Shown piece by piece: positions 1 to 8,538 of a DNA stretch of 64,000 nt (the first letter of the stretch is position 1; every line of letters starts with the position of its first letter). The notes below the pieces were generated by a model. The model did no database searches. It was not told where the DNA came from and was given only the letters and a program-made list of their open reading frames with translations. Source of the stretch: Nitrospiraceae bacterium (GTDB lineage Bacteria > Nitrospirota > Nitrospiria > Nitrospirales > Nitrospiraceae). Location of the stretch: assembly GCA_919902505.1 (NCBI GenBank), contig CAKKRE010000036.1, positions 1 to 64,000 of the forward strand. Direction: 5' to 3'. Both the position numbers and the translations under genes were made by a program.

Positions 1-46
1 CACCGGGCCAGACTCGCCCTGGATAAGACAAGAACAGCATGAATCA

Positions 47-472
47 CTACACTAGTTCTCCAAGAATCGGATAGGTGTGGATGTCATGTAGGTAGGCGTG
101 ATTCCGCCAGGCCCTGGTCTGTTTTCCCGTGACGGCTCCGATTGCGGCAATGGTTCTTTCAATATCGCCGCGTTGCAGCGCCGCGGATCCGAGCACGGAC
201 CCTCCGAGGTATTTCGAGAGCCAGTGCCGGATCGAGCGAAAGGCGCAGAATGTGTGTCCGCCGATCTCGCAGTGGGAACGCCGGCTCAAGTCCTCCACGG
301 TGGCCTGTTCTTCCAGACAGGCCTTCCCGGTGACGAAGAGCGTCAGCTTCACATTGTGTCGTGCGGCAATGTCACAGTAGCGCAGGGCCAGTTGCGCTTC
401 GGTTTGCTTCGCATAGCGTGTATTAGCGCCGTGGTAGGACCGATGGTGCACGTCGCCGGTGAGACAGATCAT
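47..472 (-). pseudogene. Polysaccharide deacetylase-like (NodB fold), truncated
   Basis: The reading frame from the ATG at 472 gives about 141 residues. It begins MICLTGDVHH, which fits the first NodB motif with its metal-binding Asp. CEIGGHTF fits the His motif and RAWRNHAYLHD the third motif, so the fold is probably polysaccharide or peptidoglycan deacetylase. Such domains are usually about 200 residues or more, and here translation stops after ILGELV. A neighbouring frame in bases 1-46 reads SVVIHAVLV, which would suit the expected strand after that point. I infer a small frameshift, but the window edge prevents proof. The open frame extends upstream to 580 without convincing homology, and no good ribosome binding site precedes 472. 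Intact but short protein is the alternative. Confidence 0.5.
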
Positions 473-851
473 AGAAGTGGCCGATAGACGAATTCCGTGC
501 GCTCGCTCGCGCCGGCAAAGAGTCTCGCAGCATGTGTCGTGCCGTGAGAGAAGAGTAATGGGGTGTTTCAACAGAAGCAAGGTGCGTCGTAGGCCGAGAA
601 GTCTAGAGATTCTCCGATCCCGTAGACTTTGGAGCTGCGTCAGTATAGCCAGGACTTCACAGGAGGCCGATTCGGCACAGATGAAAAGAAGGGAAGACAG
701 CCGAGGAAACCTGATCGTGACGCATAGTTGGTTGTCACCGCTTTGTCGCAGCGCGGTTATTCAGGCAATCAGGTTGGTCTACTTGTCGCCTGCTTGGAGT
801 TTGGAGTAAGGTAAAGATGGCACGTATGTTCTATCAAGGTGAGACGTCGGG
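473..851. other. Intergenic region without a recognisable gene
   Basis: This is divergent spacer between the deacetylase remnant and the small exported protein. Short frames here have no recognisable domain. A weak promoter-like pair, TTGTCG at 783 and TAAGGT at 807 with an 18-base spacer, could serve the gene at 852, but the match to consensus is poor. Confidence 0.4.
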
Positions 852-1247
852 ATGAAAAGAAATGGGATGATCCGGTCACTGCTCGGAGCGGGATTGCTCG
901 TCGTTGCAGGGGCTGGAGTGGCGTTCGCTGAAGAGCCACTGAGCGAGGCGCCGGTGTGGAGTGGGGTACGCACCCAGCCTCCGAGCGCGTTGTCTGAGCT
1001 TCCCACGGTCAACGATCGCCGTCAGGATATTTTTCGACAGACGCCCACGTTAAGCGGGCGGTTACATGTCAGCGAGCAGACGCTGATCCCCTATGTCGGC
1101 GCGGGGTTCGGTGGCGGGTATGTGACGGAGCGTGATCGGGCGCTGGGACCCTCGTCGGTATTCCCGCAACAAAACCTCTTGGGCGAGTCGTTAGGCAAAG
1201 GCATGATGCCCAATGAGTTTCAGATGGGCATTCGCATCCCCTTCTAG
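852..1247 (+). CDS. Small exported protein of unknown function
   Basis: A protein of 131 residues with a clear Sec signal peptide: Lys/Arg at the N terminus, a hydrophobic stretch over residues 10-24 and a cleavage site after AFA near residue 26. The mature part is about 105 residues, rich in Pro and Gly, with a glycine-rich stretch (YVGAGFGGGYV) and a C terminus ending in MGIRIPF. An aromatic end is seen on outer-membrane beta proteins, but the chain is too short to be a barrel alone. I do not recognise the family. The palindromic repeat begins at the last base of its stop codon. There is no operon partner. Confidence 0.65.
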   Translation: MKRNGMIRSLLGAGLLVVAGAGVAFAEEPLSEAPVWSGVRTQPPSALSELPTVNDRRQDIFRQTPTLSGRLHVSEQTLIPYVGAGFGGGYVTERDRALGPSSVFPQQNLLGESLGKGMMPNEFQMGIRIPF

Positions 1248-1436
1248 CAGGATGCTGAAAAAGGCCGCCAGCTTCGTTCTCGCAAGACACTGCCGGCTCA
1301 CCGCCTCGCCGGCGTTCACAAACGTGACGCGCTTTATTCAGCGCGTCGTGAACCTCAGAGGCTCAACGTACCGGAGCGTACGCCTCGCCTCTTCGCTCGT
1401 TGCGGCCTTGCTGGATGGCCTTTTTGAACATCCTGC
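1247..1436. repeat. Palindromic intergenic repeat, copy A
   Basis: The element is bounded by imperfect inverted arms, GCAGGATGCTGAAAAAGGCC at the left and GGCCTTTTTGAACATCCTGC at the right. The left arm starts at the G of the upstream TAG stop codon. The right end shares the block TGCGGCCTTGC with the copies at 13404 and 13921. At about 190 bases it has extra internal sequence compared with the 84-base copy B. The folding potential suggests a REP or MITE-like element, or a 3' mRNA hairpin. The small frame across it (1213-1440) is not a gene. Confidence 0.75.
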
Positions 1437-1537
1437 GTAGTGTTCTCCTGTTGTCCCAGACGTGCGGACTAGTGAAGTTCCGACGTGCCCATATAGTTTT
1501 TCCGCAGCCTGCTAGTCTCCGTCCTTTCGTTGGTCCT

Positions 1538-2253
1538 CTAAAATAATCGGTGTGCGATCTCGGCGGGAGCGACTCCGTCCAGGTTTAGGAGGACGAGGTG
1601 CGCATCGCTCAGTTGGGACGCCGGATAGGTGGTGGCGACAGCGAGGACGCGTATGCCGGCCTTCAAGCCTGCCAGAACGCCTGCGCGAGTATCTTCGATC
1701 ACAAGGCACTCGCAGGCTCTGAGCAGCGGCGGTCTTGGGAGGCGCGCGTTCAATTGTCTGAGGGCGAAGTCGTAGATTGCCGGATCTGGTTTTCCGACGG
1801 GGCACTCGTCTGCGGAGACAATCAATTCGAATGCCCGTTCGATGGCGCTATGGGCTAGGGCGGAAAGAGTTTGTTCTCGCCGGCCGCCGGACGCGACTGC
1901 CAACCGATATGGTCCTGCCGCTTGCTGAATGAAATCGATCACCCAGGGGAACAGCGCCGGTTTGTGCAAGGCGGTATAGTCACGGAATAACGTAGCTTTC
2001 CGCTCGATGATCCTCGCGTGGAGCATGGCGTCGCAGGCCCCTCCCGCTTCAGTAACAGCGCGGCGGTGCAGGTCCGTTCGTCCATGCCAAGGTAGGTTCC
2101 GTAGTAGTCCTCCCTGCTCAACACGAGCCCCTGTTCTGCCAATGCCCGCTGAAAGCAATGCAGATGCGGTGTTTCATCGTCGGCGATGACGCCGTTAAAA
2201 TTAAAAATGATTGCGCGCAGTGGGGCCTCCTCTGAGCCGTCTATACGGGACAT
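1538..2253 (-). pseudogene. HAD-superfamily hydrolase (phosphoglucomutase-like), frameshifted
   Basis: Two frames together encode one HAD subfamily IA protein. The first (from the ATG at 2253) carries the N-terminal motif, cap start and GTYLGMDER. The second carries LAVASGG (motif II region), KPDPAIYDFAL (motif III Lys) and CLVIEDTRAGVLAGLKAG (motif IV). They join near 2050-2056, where restoring one base would give a continuous protein. In motif I the sequence reads IIFNFNGV, so the nucleophilic Asp expected in DFNGV is Asn (codon 2200-2202). Frameshift plus a lost nucleophile makes a decayed gene the best reading. A sequencing error could explain the frameshift, but not both defects. Confidence 0.8.
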
Positions 2254-2384
2254 GGGCGCCACTGTAGCCGAGCGCGACGCTTCGAACAAGCGGAACTGCT
2301 TGTTCGGCTGAGTGCCCTACGGTATGCTGCGTGACGATCACGCACGGGTGCTCGATCCAAACCACATCCGGACCCCCTCGCACG

Positions 2385-4409
2385 ATGAGTGACTACGCAG
2401 TTCTTGGCGATCTCCTGGTGATCTATACGGTGTCCACGGTTGTGGTCTTCGTCTTTCATCAGTTCCGCTTACCGTCGATCGCTGGCTTTCTGGTGGCGGG
2501 CGCCCTCATCGGTCCGCATGGGCTCCACCTGATTCCGGATGTGTCTCAGGTGCAAGTGCTGGCCGAGATCGGAATTGTGCTCCTCCTCTTCACGATCGGG
2601 ATTGAATTTTCATTGGCGCATTTTGCGTCCGCTCGCCGCATTCTCACGGTGGCCGCCCCAGTGCAGACCGGGGGCGTCCTGATCTTGGCGATGCTGGGGG
2701 CTCTGTTAGTGGGACTGTCGTATCAACAGGGAATCTTCTGGGGTTTTCTCCTCTCATTAAGCAGTACGGCCATCGTCCTGAAAGCGCTCTCCGAACAGGG
2801 CGATAGCGATTCGTTTCATGGCCGCGCCACGGTCGCGATTCTGATCTTCCAGGATCTCGCAGTCGTGCCGATGATGCTCGTCACGCCGATTTTGGCCACC
2901 CCGAGCGGAAGCGCGATGGGGACGGTTCTGATGACATTGTTCAAGGCGGCGATCGTCGTCGGGTTGATTGTCACGGCGGCCTGGTATCTCGTGCCGGTAT
3001 TGTTGCGTCACATTGTCCGGAGCCGCAGCCGGGAGCTCTTCTTGCTGTCGATCATCGTGCTCTGCCTTGGCATTGCCTGGTTGACCTCGCTGGGCGGACT
3101 GTCGCTGGCCCTCGGCGCGTTTATCGCTGGTCTGGTCATTTCTGAATCTGAATATAGTCACCAGGCACTTGCGGAGGTCCTGCCGTTCCGCGACAGTTTT
3201 AACAGCCTGTTTTTTGTATCCATTGGGATCTTGATGGACCTGCGCGTGGTGTTGGACCATCCGTTCATTGTCCTGGGGTTGTTACTGGCGGTGATTGTTG
3301 GAAAGCTGGTGGCCGGAGCCGGAGCGATGATCGCGGCGGGGGCTCCGCCGAGGTCGGCGGTCCTGGTCGGGGTGGCGCTGGCGCAGGTAGGTGAATTCAG
3401 CTTTATCCTGGCGCAGCAAGGGCAGGACGCGGGGTTGTTGACCGGGGACTTTTATCAGTTATTTCTAGCGACGTCGGTCTTGACGATGGTGGTGACCCCC
3501 TTCTTAATGCAGTGGTCGCCTCACTTAGGGCGGCGGATCGAAGCGATGCAACGGGTGCGGCGCTGGCTGCCGACCCGCACGGCTGCGCGTGTCGAGCAGC
3601 TGGAAGGGCCGCAGGTCCGGATCAAGGACCATGTGATTATTGTGGGGTATGGGCTCAACGGTCGAAACCTTGCCCGTGTGCTGAGCGAAACGGAGATCCC
3701 GCACGTGGTTCTCGATTTGGATGGCGACACGGTGCGCCGCGAGTCGCGCCATGGCGTGCCCATTTACTATGGCGACGGCTCGAATGCCAACGTCCTGCGG
3801 CACATGAGAATCGAAGCCGCCAAAGTGCTGGTCGTGGCGGTATCCGATCCCTTCACGGCCAGGCGGACGGTGAAGGTCGCGAAGGGATTGAACCCGACAT
3901 TGCACATCGTGGTGCGGACGCGCTATTTGAGAGAGTTGGAAGAGTTGCATCAGTTAGGTGCGGACGATGTGGTGCCGGAAGAGTTCGAGACGTCGATCGA
4001 AATCTTTGCCCTGGTGCTGCGCACCTACAGTTTGCCGCAGGAATTTGTGGCACGAAAAGCGGAACAAATCAGGCGGGAAGGGTATGCGCTGCTGCGGCGG
4101 AGCGAGATGCCGGAGCTGGCTCATCATCTCCGCGGAGGCACGTTGACCGATGTCGAGGTGGAAACCTGCCGGATCGATGGCGAGGCTCCGGCGGTGGGGA
4201 AGTCGCTGACGGAACTCTCCATTCGCCCACGGACCGGCGCGTCGGTGATCGCCTGGACTCGCAGCCAGGTCACCCAGTCGAATCCGTCTGAAACCGTGCG
4301 TCTGCAGGCCGGCGATGTCGTCACCTTGCTCGGATCCCGCGACCAGATTCGTCGGGCCATGGCACTCTTGAACGAGCCCAATCATGGCACGAGTCACCAG
4401 CTCACATAG
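2385..4409 (+). CDS. CPA2-family cation:proton antiporter with TrkA domains (KefB/Ybal-like)
   Basis: A 674-residue inner-membrane protein from the ATG at 2385; an upstream in-frame ATG at 2331 adds 18 unconserved residues. About the first 380 residues form 11-13 hydrophobic segments of the Na+/H+ exchanger fold, with FTIGIEFSLAHF and LAQVGEFSFILAQQG typical of CPA2 transporters. A cytosolic RCK/TrkA-N domain follows, with the nucleotide-binding glycines in HVIIVGYGLNGRNLA, and then a TrkA-C domain (residues about 560-650). The family exchanges K+ or Na+ for protons and is gated by nucleotides or thiols. It is a single gene, convergent with the Rieske oxygenase 9 bases downstream. Ion specificity cannot be read from the sequence. 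Confidence 0.92.
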   Translation: MSDYAVLGDLLVIYTVSTVVVFVFHQFRLPSIAGFLVAGALIGPHGLHLIPDVSQVQVLAEIGIVLLLFTIGIEFSLAHFASARRILTVAAPVQTGGVLILAMLGALLVGLSYQQGIFWGFLLSLSSTAIVLKALSEQGDSDSFHGRATVAILIFQDLAVVPMMLVTPILATPSGSAMGTVLMTLFKAAIVVGLIVTAAWYLVPVLLRHIVRSRSRELFLLSIIVLCLGIAWLTSLGGLSLALGAFIAGLVISESEYSHQALAEVLPFRDSFNSLFFVSIGILMDLRVVLDHPFIVLGLLLAVIVGKLVAGAGAMIAAGAPPRSAVLVGVALAQVGEFSFILAQQGQDAGLLTGDFYQLFLATSVLTMVVTPFLMQWSPHLGRRIEAMQRVRRWLPTRTAARVEQLEGPQVRIKDHVIIVGYGLNGRNLARVLSETEIPHVVLDLDGDTVRRESRHGVPIYYGDGSNANVLRHMRIEAAKVLVVAVSDPFTARRTVKVAKGLNPTLHIVVRTRYLRELEELHQLGADDVVPEEFETSIEIFALVLRTYSLPQEFVARKAEQIRREGYALLRRSEMPELAHHLRGGTLTDVEVETCRIDGEAPAVGKSLTELSIRPRTGASVIAWTRSQVTQSNPSETVRLQAGDVVTLLGSRDQIRRAMALLNEPNHGTSHQLT

Positions 4410-4418
4410 CCCGGTCGA

Positions 4419-5507
4419 CTAACTTCTCCAGCGAAGCGTCACGCGGTCTTTCAGCGGATGGTCTAGGGGACGTCCGGTCTGGATGGCTGCGAGATGGGCG
4501 GCTTTCAGTTTGTAGTACCACTTGGCGGGCGTATCGGCGTCATCGATCAACATGAGCGCCGGTTTGTATTTCAGACCCACGGCTTGCCGCTCCATCGCCT
4601 GCTTGTCCTGCTTCATGAAGATGTTGGCGAAATAACGGAACAGCGGCTTGGCAAAGGGCAGCCAGGGAAGGATGTTCCAGGCGGCGGCAAAATCGATCCG
4701 GCATTGTTGCTCGCCCACGGGCGTGACCGTGGCGCGCGACGAGACGTACATCGAACCGCATTGCACGAACTCGAAGCGTTGGTTGGGGAGCACGAAGTCG
4801 ATAGTCGTCGTCAACGGCCCGCCATAGAGCCGGTTGAGGAGCTTGTAGGGCCCGCTGTTTTTCGACGGCGCATGGGGAACCATGCTAAACCCGTTCGGGA
4901 TCGGCTCGAAGGTTTTCGCCTTGTCGTGCATGCTGGCTTTGGTTCGCCACCAGGAACTCTGGTGCACGAAGGGACCGTGGGCCGGGTCCATGAGTCCGAC
5001 GATGCCGTCATCGATCGTGCAGTCCAGAATCGTCGAGATCTGAATCATGCGATAGGGTTCGGAGGGGAGCGGGAGGCGCGGGAGTTCCGGAACCGGTTGT
5101 TTCGGCTGTTGCGGATCAGGGAGAAACACCCAGACGTACCCATCCTGATCCTGGCAGGGATAGGACGTGATGCCGATCTTTTCGGGTTGGAGCGGGGACC
5201 CTTCCACGAGTGCCGGAATATGGCGGCAGCGGCCGCAGGTATCGAACTGCCATCCATGATAGGCGCATTCGACGCGTTCCCCATCAAAGTGCCCGAACGA
5301 GAGCGGCATGCCGCGATGGGGGCATATGTCGCGCATCGCCGCCACCGTGCCTTGGCGGTCACGGCAGACGAGGATCGGTTGTCCTAACATCACCTGGGTT
5401 TGCATCTGGCCGACTGCCAGAGACGTGCTCGTGGTGGCCGGATACCAGAAGCCGAAGAGCGGGGCGCTCTTACCCGGTTTGAGTTCGGTGATGAGGTCTG
5501 TGCTCAT
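4419..5507 (-). CDS. Rieske non-heme iron oxygenase
   Basis: A 362-residue protein with an N-terminal Rieske [2Fe-2S] domain: CPHRGMPL and CAYHGWQFD supply the Cys-x-His and Cys-x2-His ligands around residues 60-90. A catalytic domain follows with a likely 2-His-1-carboxylate iron site in DPAHGPFVHQ (residues about 172-181). It resembles the pheophorbide a oxygenase/vanillate demethylase branch of ring-hydroxylating oxygenases. It needs an external electron donor; no reductase gene is adjacent, although a separate Rieske ferredoxin lies at 33035. The substrate is unknown. It is transcribed away from the DsrE-TusA operon across a shared 240-base upstream region. Confidence 0.88.
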   Translation of the reverse strand: MSTDLITELKPGKSAPLFGFWYPATTSTSLAVGQMQTQVMLGQPILVCRDRQGTVAAMRDICPHRGMPLSFGHFDGERVECAYHGWQFDTCGRCRHIPALVEGSPLQPEKIGITSYPCQDQDGYVWVFLPDPQQPKQPVPELPRLPLPSEPYRMIQISTILDCTIDDGIVGLMDPAHGPFVHQSSWWRTKASMHDKAKTFEPIPNGFSMVPHAPSKNSGPYKLLNRLYGGPLTTTIDFVLPNQRFEFVQCGSMYVSSRATVTPVGEQQCRIDFAAAWNILPWLPFAKPLFRYFANIFMKQDKQAMERQAVGLKYKPALMLIDDADTPAKWYYKLKAAHLAAIQTGRPLDHPLKDRVTLRWRS

Positions 5508-5665
5508 GAGTGGTGCAGTCGCCCAGTTTGTCGCGATACGTGAGGCGGCCCGTCGCCGAATGGACTATAACGGCGGGCCCGCAACAGGTCAAGTAAGCGG
5601 CAGCCCAGGGTGAAGGCCGCAGACGGTACGATCTGGATGGCCAAACCCCGCTGACCCCGCATTTC

Positions 5666-5695
5666 TTGACAAGAAAAAGAAGCGGAGACTATAGT
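5666..5695 (+). promoter_or_regulatory. Sigma70-type promoter of the DsrE-TusA operon
   Basis: TTGACA at 5666-5671 and TATAGT at 5690-5695 are separated by 18 bases, close to the vegetative consensus. The expected start is near 5702, giving a leader of about 48 bases before the ATG at 5750. Confidence 0.7.
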
Positions 5696-5749
5696 CAATT
5701 TCCATCGCAAGTGGCTCCATCTTCCGACTCCGAGAGGCGAGGTACCCCC

Positions 5750-6280
5750 ATGACAACCGCACAAATCGAGCCCACGGCTGCGTTGGCGGAACTCCGCGAG
5801 TCGAAGGCGGATCGTGTCACGATCGTGCTCCTCAGTGGAGACCTCGATAAGGCCATGGCTGCCTTCATCATCGCCACCGGCGCGGCGGCGATGGGGATGC
5901 AGGTCACGGTGTTCTTTACGTTCTGGGGCCTCAATACGATCCGTAAGAAGGGCGCGAGCAGTTCCGCGTCTGACTGGCTGCGTCGGATGTTCGGGTTCCT
6001 CAACAAGGGCGGAGCCGATACGTTGCCCCTCTCGCGTTTTCATTTCTGGGGGTTGGGCACGAAGATGATGCAAGTGGTGATGAAGCAGAATCGTATGCCA
6101 GGCGTGCCGGAGCTCATGCAGATGGCGCTGGACCTCGGTGTCCGGTTCATCGCCTGCACGACGACGATGGGTCTGATGGGCATCACGAAAGATACGTTGA
6201 TCGACGGGATCGACCAATTTGCCGGTGTGACGACCTACCTGGCCGAAGCCAAGCAGGGCAGCGTCAATCTGTTTATCTAA
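5750..6280 (+). CDS. DsrE2-like sulfur-carrier protein
   Basis: A 176-residue protein of the DsrE/DsrF/DrsH superfamily. VTIVLLSGDLDKAMAAFIIA is the first strand-helix unit, a hydrophobic unit with FFTFWGL follows, and the candidate active Cys is in IACTTTMGLMGI near residue 135. The hydrophobic helix and the length match DsrE2 proteins, which can be membrane-attached. DsrE2 proteins pass persulfide sulfur to TusA and related acceptors, and the next gene is a TusA homologue 23 bases downstream, so the pair probably works together. The start at 5750 is preceded by the promoter at 5666. No sulfur-oxidation genes are in the window, so the role may be sulfur trafficking for cofactors. Confidence 0.85.
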   Translation: MTTAQIEPTAALAELRESKADRVTIVLLSGDLDKAMAAFIIATGAAAMGMQVTVFFTFWGLNTIRKKGASSSASDWLRRMFGFLNKGGADTLPLSRFHFWGLGTKMMQVVMKQNRMPGVPELMQMALDLGVRFIACTTTMGLMGITKDTLIDGIDQFAGVTTYLAEAKQGSVNLFI

Positions 6281-6303
6281 GCGAGAGGTTGAGGAGCGGC
6301 ACG

Positions 6304-6546
6304 ATGCAGGCTGATGTGAAACTCGATACGCTCGGGTATTTTTGCCCGATGCCGATTATTCTGACGTCCAAGAAAATCAAGGAACTGACGACCGGTCAGG
6401 TGCTGGAAGTCGTGTCGGACGATGAAGGCATCAAGAAGGATATGCCGGCCTGGTGTGAGACGACCGGCCACGAAATGGTGGGGCTCGAAGAGGAGCAGAG
6501 TGCCTCCAAGCGGATCTACAAGGCCTTCGTCAAGAAAACCAAGTAG
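6304..6546 (+). CDS. TusA/SirA-family sulfur-carrier protein
   Basis: An 80-residue protein with the TusA signature LGYFCPMPII, in which Cys at about residue 14 is the sulfur-accepting residue and CPxP the conserved motif. Its length is typical of the family. The chosen ATG follows AGGAG at a normal distance; an upstream TTG in the same frame is less likely. It forms an operon with the DsrE2-like gene and ends in a strong intrinsic terminator at 6590. TusA proteins relay persulfide between cysteine desulfurase, rhodanese or DsrE-type partners and targets such as tRNA thiolation or molybdenum cofactor. The exact acceptor cannot be inferred here. Confidence 0.93.
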   Translation: MQADVKLDTLGYFCPMPIILTSKKIKELTTGQVLEVVSDDEGIKKDMPAWCETTGHEMVGLEEEQSASKRIYKAFVKKTK

Positions 6547-6589
6547 GGGCAGCGACAGGCGCGCGAACGCGGAGCCGTCAGATGATGCA

Positions 6590-6626
6590 AAGCCGGAGGG
6601 CATGATTCCCAGCCTCCGGCTTTTTT
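6590..6626 (+). terminator. Intrinsic terminator after tusA-like gene
   Basis: AGCCGGAGG and CCTCCGGCT form a stem with a loop of about 12 bases, followed directly by TTTTTT. Confidence 0.88.
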
Positions 6627-6686
6627 ATTGCCTCAGACTCCCCGAAGCAGGCGGGAGAAGCGGGATTAGGGGAGAGAGGAAGCGTA

Positions 6687-8249
6687 GTGAGCCAAATCGT
6701 CGAATGTGTTCCAAATTTCAGCGAGGGACGGAATCCCGATATCGTCGATGCGTTGGCCGGAGTGGTCCGCTCGGTGCCCGGTGTCGTCCTGCTGGATGAG
6801 ACGAAAGATCCGGACCATCACCGCGCCGTGCTGACCTTTGCCGGGCGGCCCTATGCCGTGGCTGAGGTGGCCTATCAGATGGCGCGGATGGCCTCCCGAT
6901 TGATCGATCTTCGAAACCATCATGGCGAACATCCCCGCGTCGGGGCGACGGATGTGATGCCGTTTGTGCCGATTCGTGGCGTCAGTATACAGGAGTGTGT
7001 GCAATTGGCTCGCATGGTCGGCCAGCGTATCGGGAATGAATTGAAGATCCCAGTCTTCCTGTACGAACAGGCGGCGTCCAGGCCTGAGCGGAAACAGCTG
7101 GAGTGGATTCGGAAGGGTGGCTTGAAGGGACTGGCGGATCGGATGGCAAGCGACCCTGCGTGGGTGCCGGATTTCGGCCCGAAGCATCTGCACCAGACGG
7201 CCGGGGCCACGGTGGTGGGGGCGCGATGGCCGCTGATCGCCTTCAACGTGAATTTGAAGAGCCGCGATCTTTCAGTCGCCAGGGCCATCGCCAAGGTGGT
7301 GCGCCAGTCAAGTGGCGGGCTCCCGTACGTCAAAGCGATCGGCGTGGAGTTGAAAAGCCAACAACTCGTGCAGGTATCGATGAATGTGACGAACCATGAA
7401 GAGACGCCGCTCCATGTCGTGTTTGGGGCGGTGCAGCGGGAAGCGGCGGCTCGTGGCGTGGAGGTGGCCGGCACAGAGATCGTCGGGTTGGTTCCCGAAC
7501 AGGCGCTCATGGAGACGGCGCAGCAGGCGTTGCGCTTAAACCAATTCGACGGCCGACAGGTGCTTGAGGCGCGATTGGACCGTCCCGAGTCGCGGGAGGC
7601 AATCGGGCGGATGGCGGCGTCGCAGCCGGTGAAGGAGCCGTCGCCGTCGCCCGCGAAGGTCGGGGCGCCGGACGGGAAGATGCCGGATCTTCAGGGGCTG
7701 ACCGGGGGGAGCGTGGGGGCTCAATCGGCGGCGTTTGCGGCCGGGTTGGGGATGATGGTGGCGAAGCTGAATCGCGCACACGCAGTTGAAACGCGTTTGT
7801 CTGAAATTCGTACTCGTCTCCATGAATTGGCGCAGGCAGATCGAGAGGCCTATGCACGGGTGCTCCAAGCGAGAAAGCTTCCGATCACCCATCCTGACCG
7901 CCCACTCCAACTCTCATCGAATTTGCTCGGGGCGATAGAAACGCCGCTGGAAATTGTGAAGCTGTCTTGTGAACTCATCCCCTTGCTGCGGGGCCTTCAG
8001 GCGCCAACGAAACCGGAGCTTCAGCCGGATCTGAAGATGGGCCTGCGACTCGCCGATGCCGTCATCGATGGGTGTCTCGGAATGGTCGAGGAGAACATGA
8101 AAATTCAACCGAATCAGCTATTTATTGCATCGATTCGGGAGCGATTCTCCGTTGCGGAACAAATGCTTGTGGATGCGAAATCGCTATGCTACACTCCGCC
8201 CTTCGATTCGTGGGCCCAAAACATGTTGAATATCCTGAAACTTCGGTGA
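6687..8249 (+). CDS. ftcD: Glutamate formimidoyltransferase fused to formimidotetrahydrofolate cyclodeaminase
   Basis: A 520-residue bifunctional enzyme starting at a GTG. Residues 1-300 form the transferase, with the family start VECVPNFSEGRN and the catalytic region DHHRAVLTFAG. After a Pro/Ala-rich linker (about 307-335), residues 340-515 form the helical cyclodeaminase, with GGSVGAQSAAFAAGLG in place of the usual GGGSVAAL motif. The N half moves a formimino group to tetrahydrofolate; the C half releases ammonia, giving 5,10-methenyl-THF. Fusion of the two activities is known in vertebrates and in several bacteria. No other histidine-degradation gene is present, so its physiological donor here is unclear. 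Confidence 0.93.
   Translation: MSQIVECVPNFSEGRNPDIVDALAGVVRSVPGVVLLDETKDPDHHRAVLTFAGRPYAVAEVAYQMARMASRLIDLRNHHGEHPRVGATDVMPFVPIRGVSIQECVQLARMVGQRIGNELKIPVFLYEQAASRPERKQLEWIRKGGLKGLADRMASDPAWVPDFGPKHLHQTAGATVVGARWPLIAFNVNLKSRDLSVARAIAKVVRQSSGGLPYVKAIGVELKSQQLVQVSMNVTNHEETPLHVVFGAVQREAAARGVEVAGTEIVGLVPEQALMETAQQALRLNQFDGRQVLEARLDRPESREAIGRMAASQPVKEPSPSPAKVGAPDGKMPDLQGLTGGSVGAQSAAFAAGLGMMVAKLNRAHAVETRLSEIRTRLHELAQADREAYARVLQARKLPITHPDRPLQLSSNLLGAIETPLEIVKLSCELIPLLRGLQAPTKPELQPDLKMGLRLADAVIDGCLGMVEENMKIQPNQLFIASIRERFSVAEQMLVDAKSLCYTPPFDSWAQNMLNILKLR
8167..8195 (+). promoter_or_regulatory. Possible rpsU promoter inside the ftcD 3' end
   Basis: TTGTGG at 8167-8172 and TACACT at 8190-8195 are spaced by 17 bases and lie about 75 bases upstream of the rpsU start. 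This would uncouple the ribosomal protein gene from ftcD. It is a sequence match only. Confidence 0.4.
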
Positions 8250-8272
8250 AAGAGAGTCGAAGGTAGCTGACG

Positions 8273-8467
8273 ATGGAAATTAAGGTTTTCAATAACAACG
8301 TCGAAAAAGCCCTGAAGGTCGCCAAGAAGAAATTGGCGGGCGAAGGATTGTTCCGCGAACTGAAGCGCCGCCGCTACTACGAAAAGCCGAGCGTTCGGAA
8401 GAAGGCGAAAGAGCGAGAGGCTCAGCGTCGCCGGCAGAAGTGGCTCGCGAAGAGACGGCCCGAATAG
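8273..8467 (+). CDS. rpsU: 30S ribosomal protein S21
   Basis: A 64-residue, very basic protein. It has the typical S21 start MEIKVFNNNVEKALK, the central LFRELKRRRYYEKPS and a Lys/Arg-rich tail. S21 binds the 3' part of 16S rRNA on the small subunit platform and helps initiation. It lies 23 bases after ftcD and upstream of nth. The length and composition are normal for the family. Confidence 0.97.
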   Translation: MEIKVFNNNVEKALKVAKKKLAGEGLFRELKRRRYYEKPSVRKKAKEREAQRRRQKWLAKRRPE

Positions 8468-8538
8468 ACGTCAGGCGTTCGTTTCCTCCGCCGACTAGTT
8501 CGACCACTCCTGGTTAAGTTCCCCACTCCGGCAGATTC

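Noticed and set aside
1213-1440. Small + frame over the palindromic repeat
   Set aside because: The translation is only the repeat sequence (MLKKAASFVLAR and so on) and is not shared in frame with the other copies.
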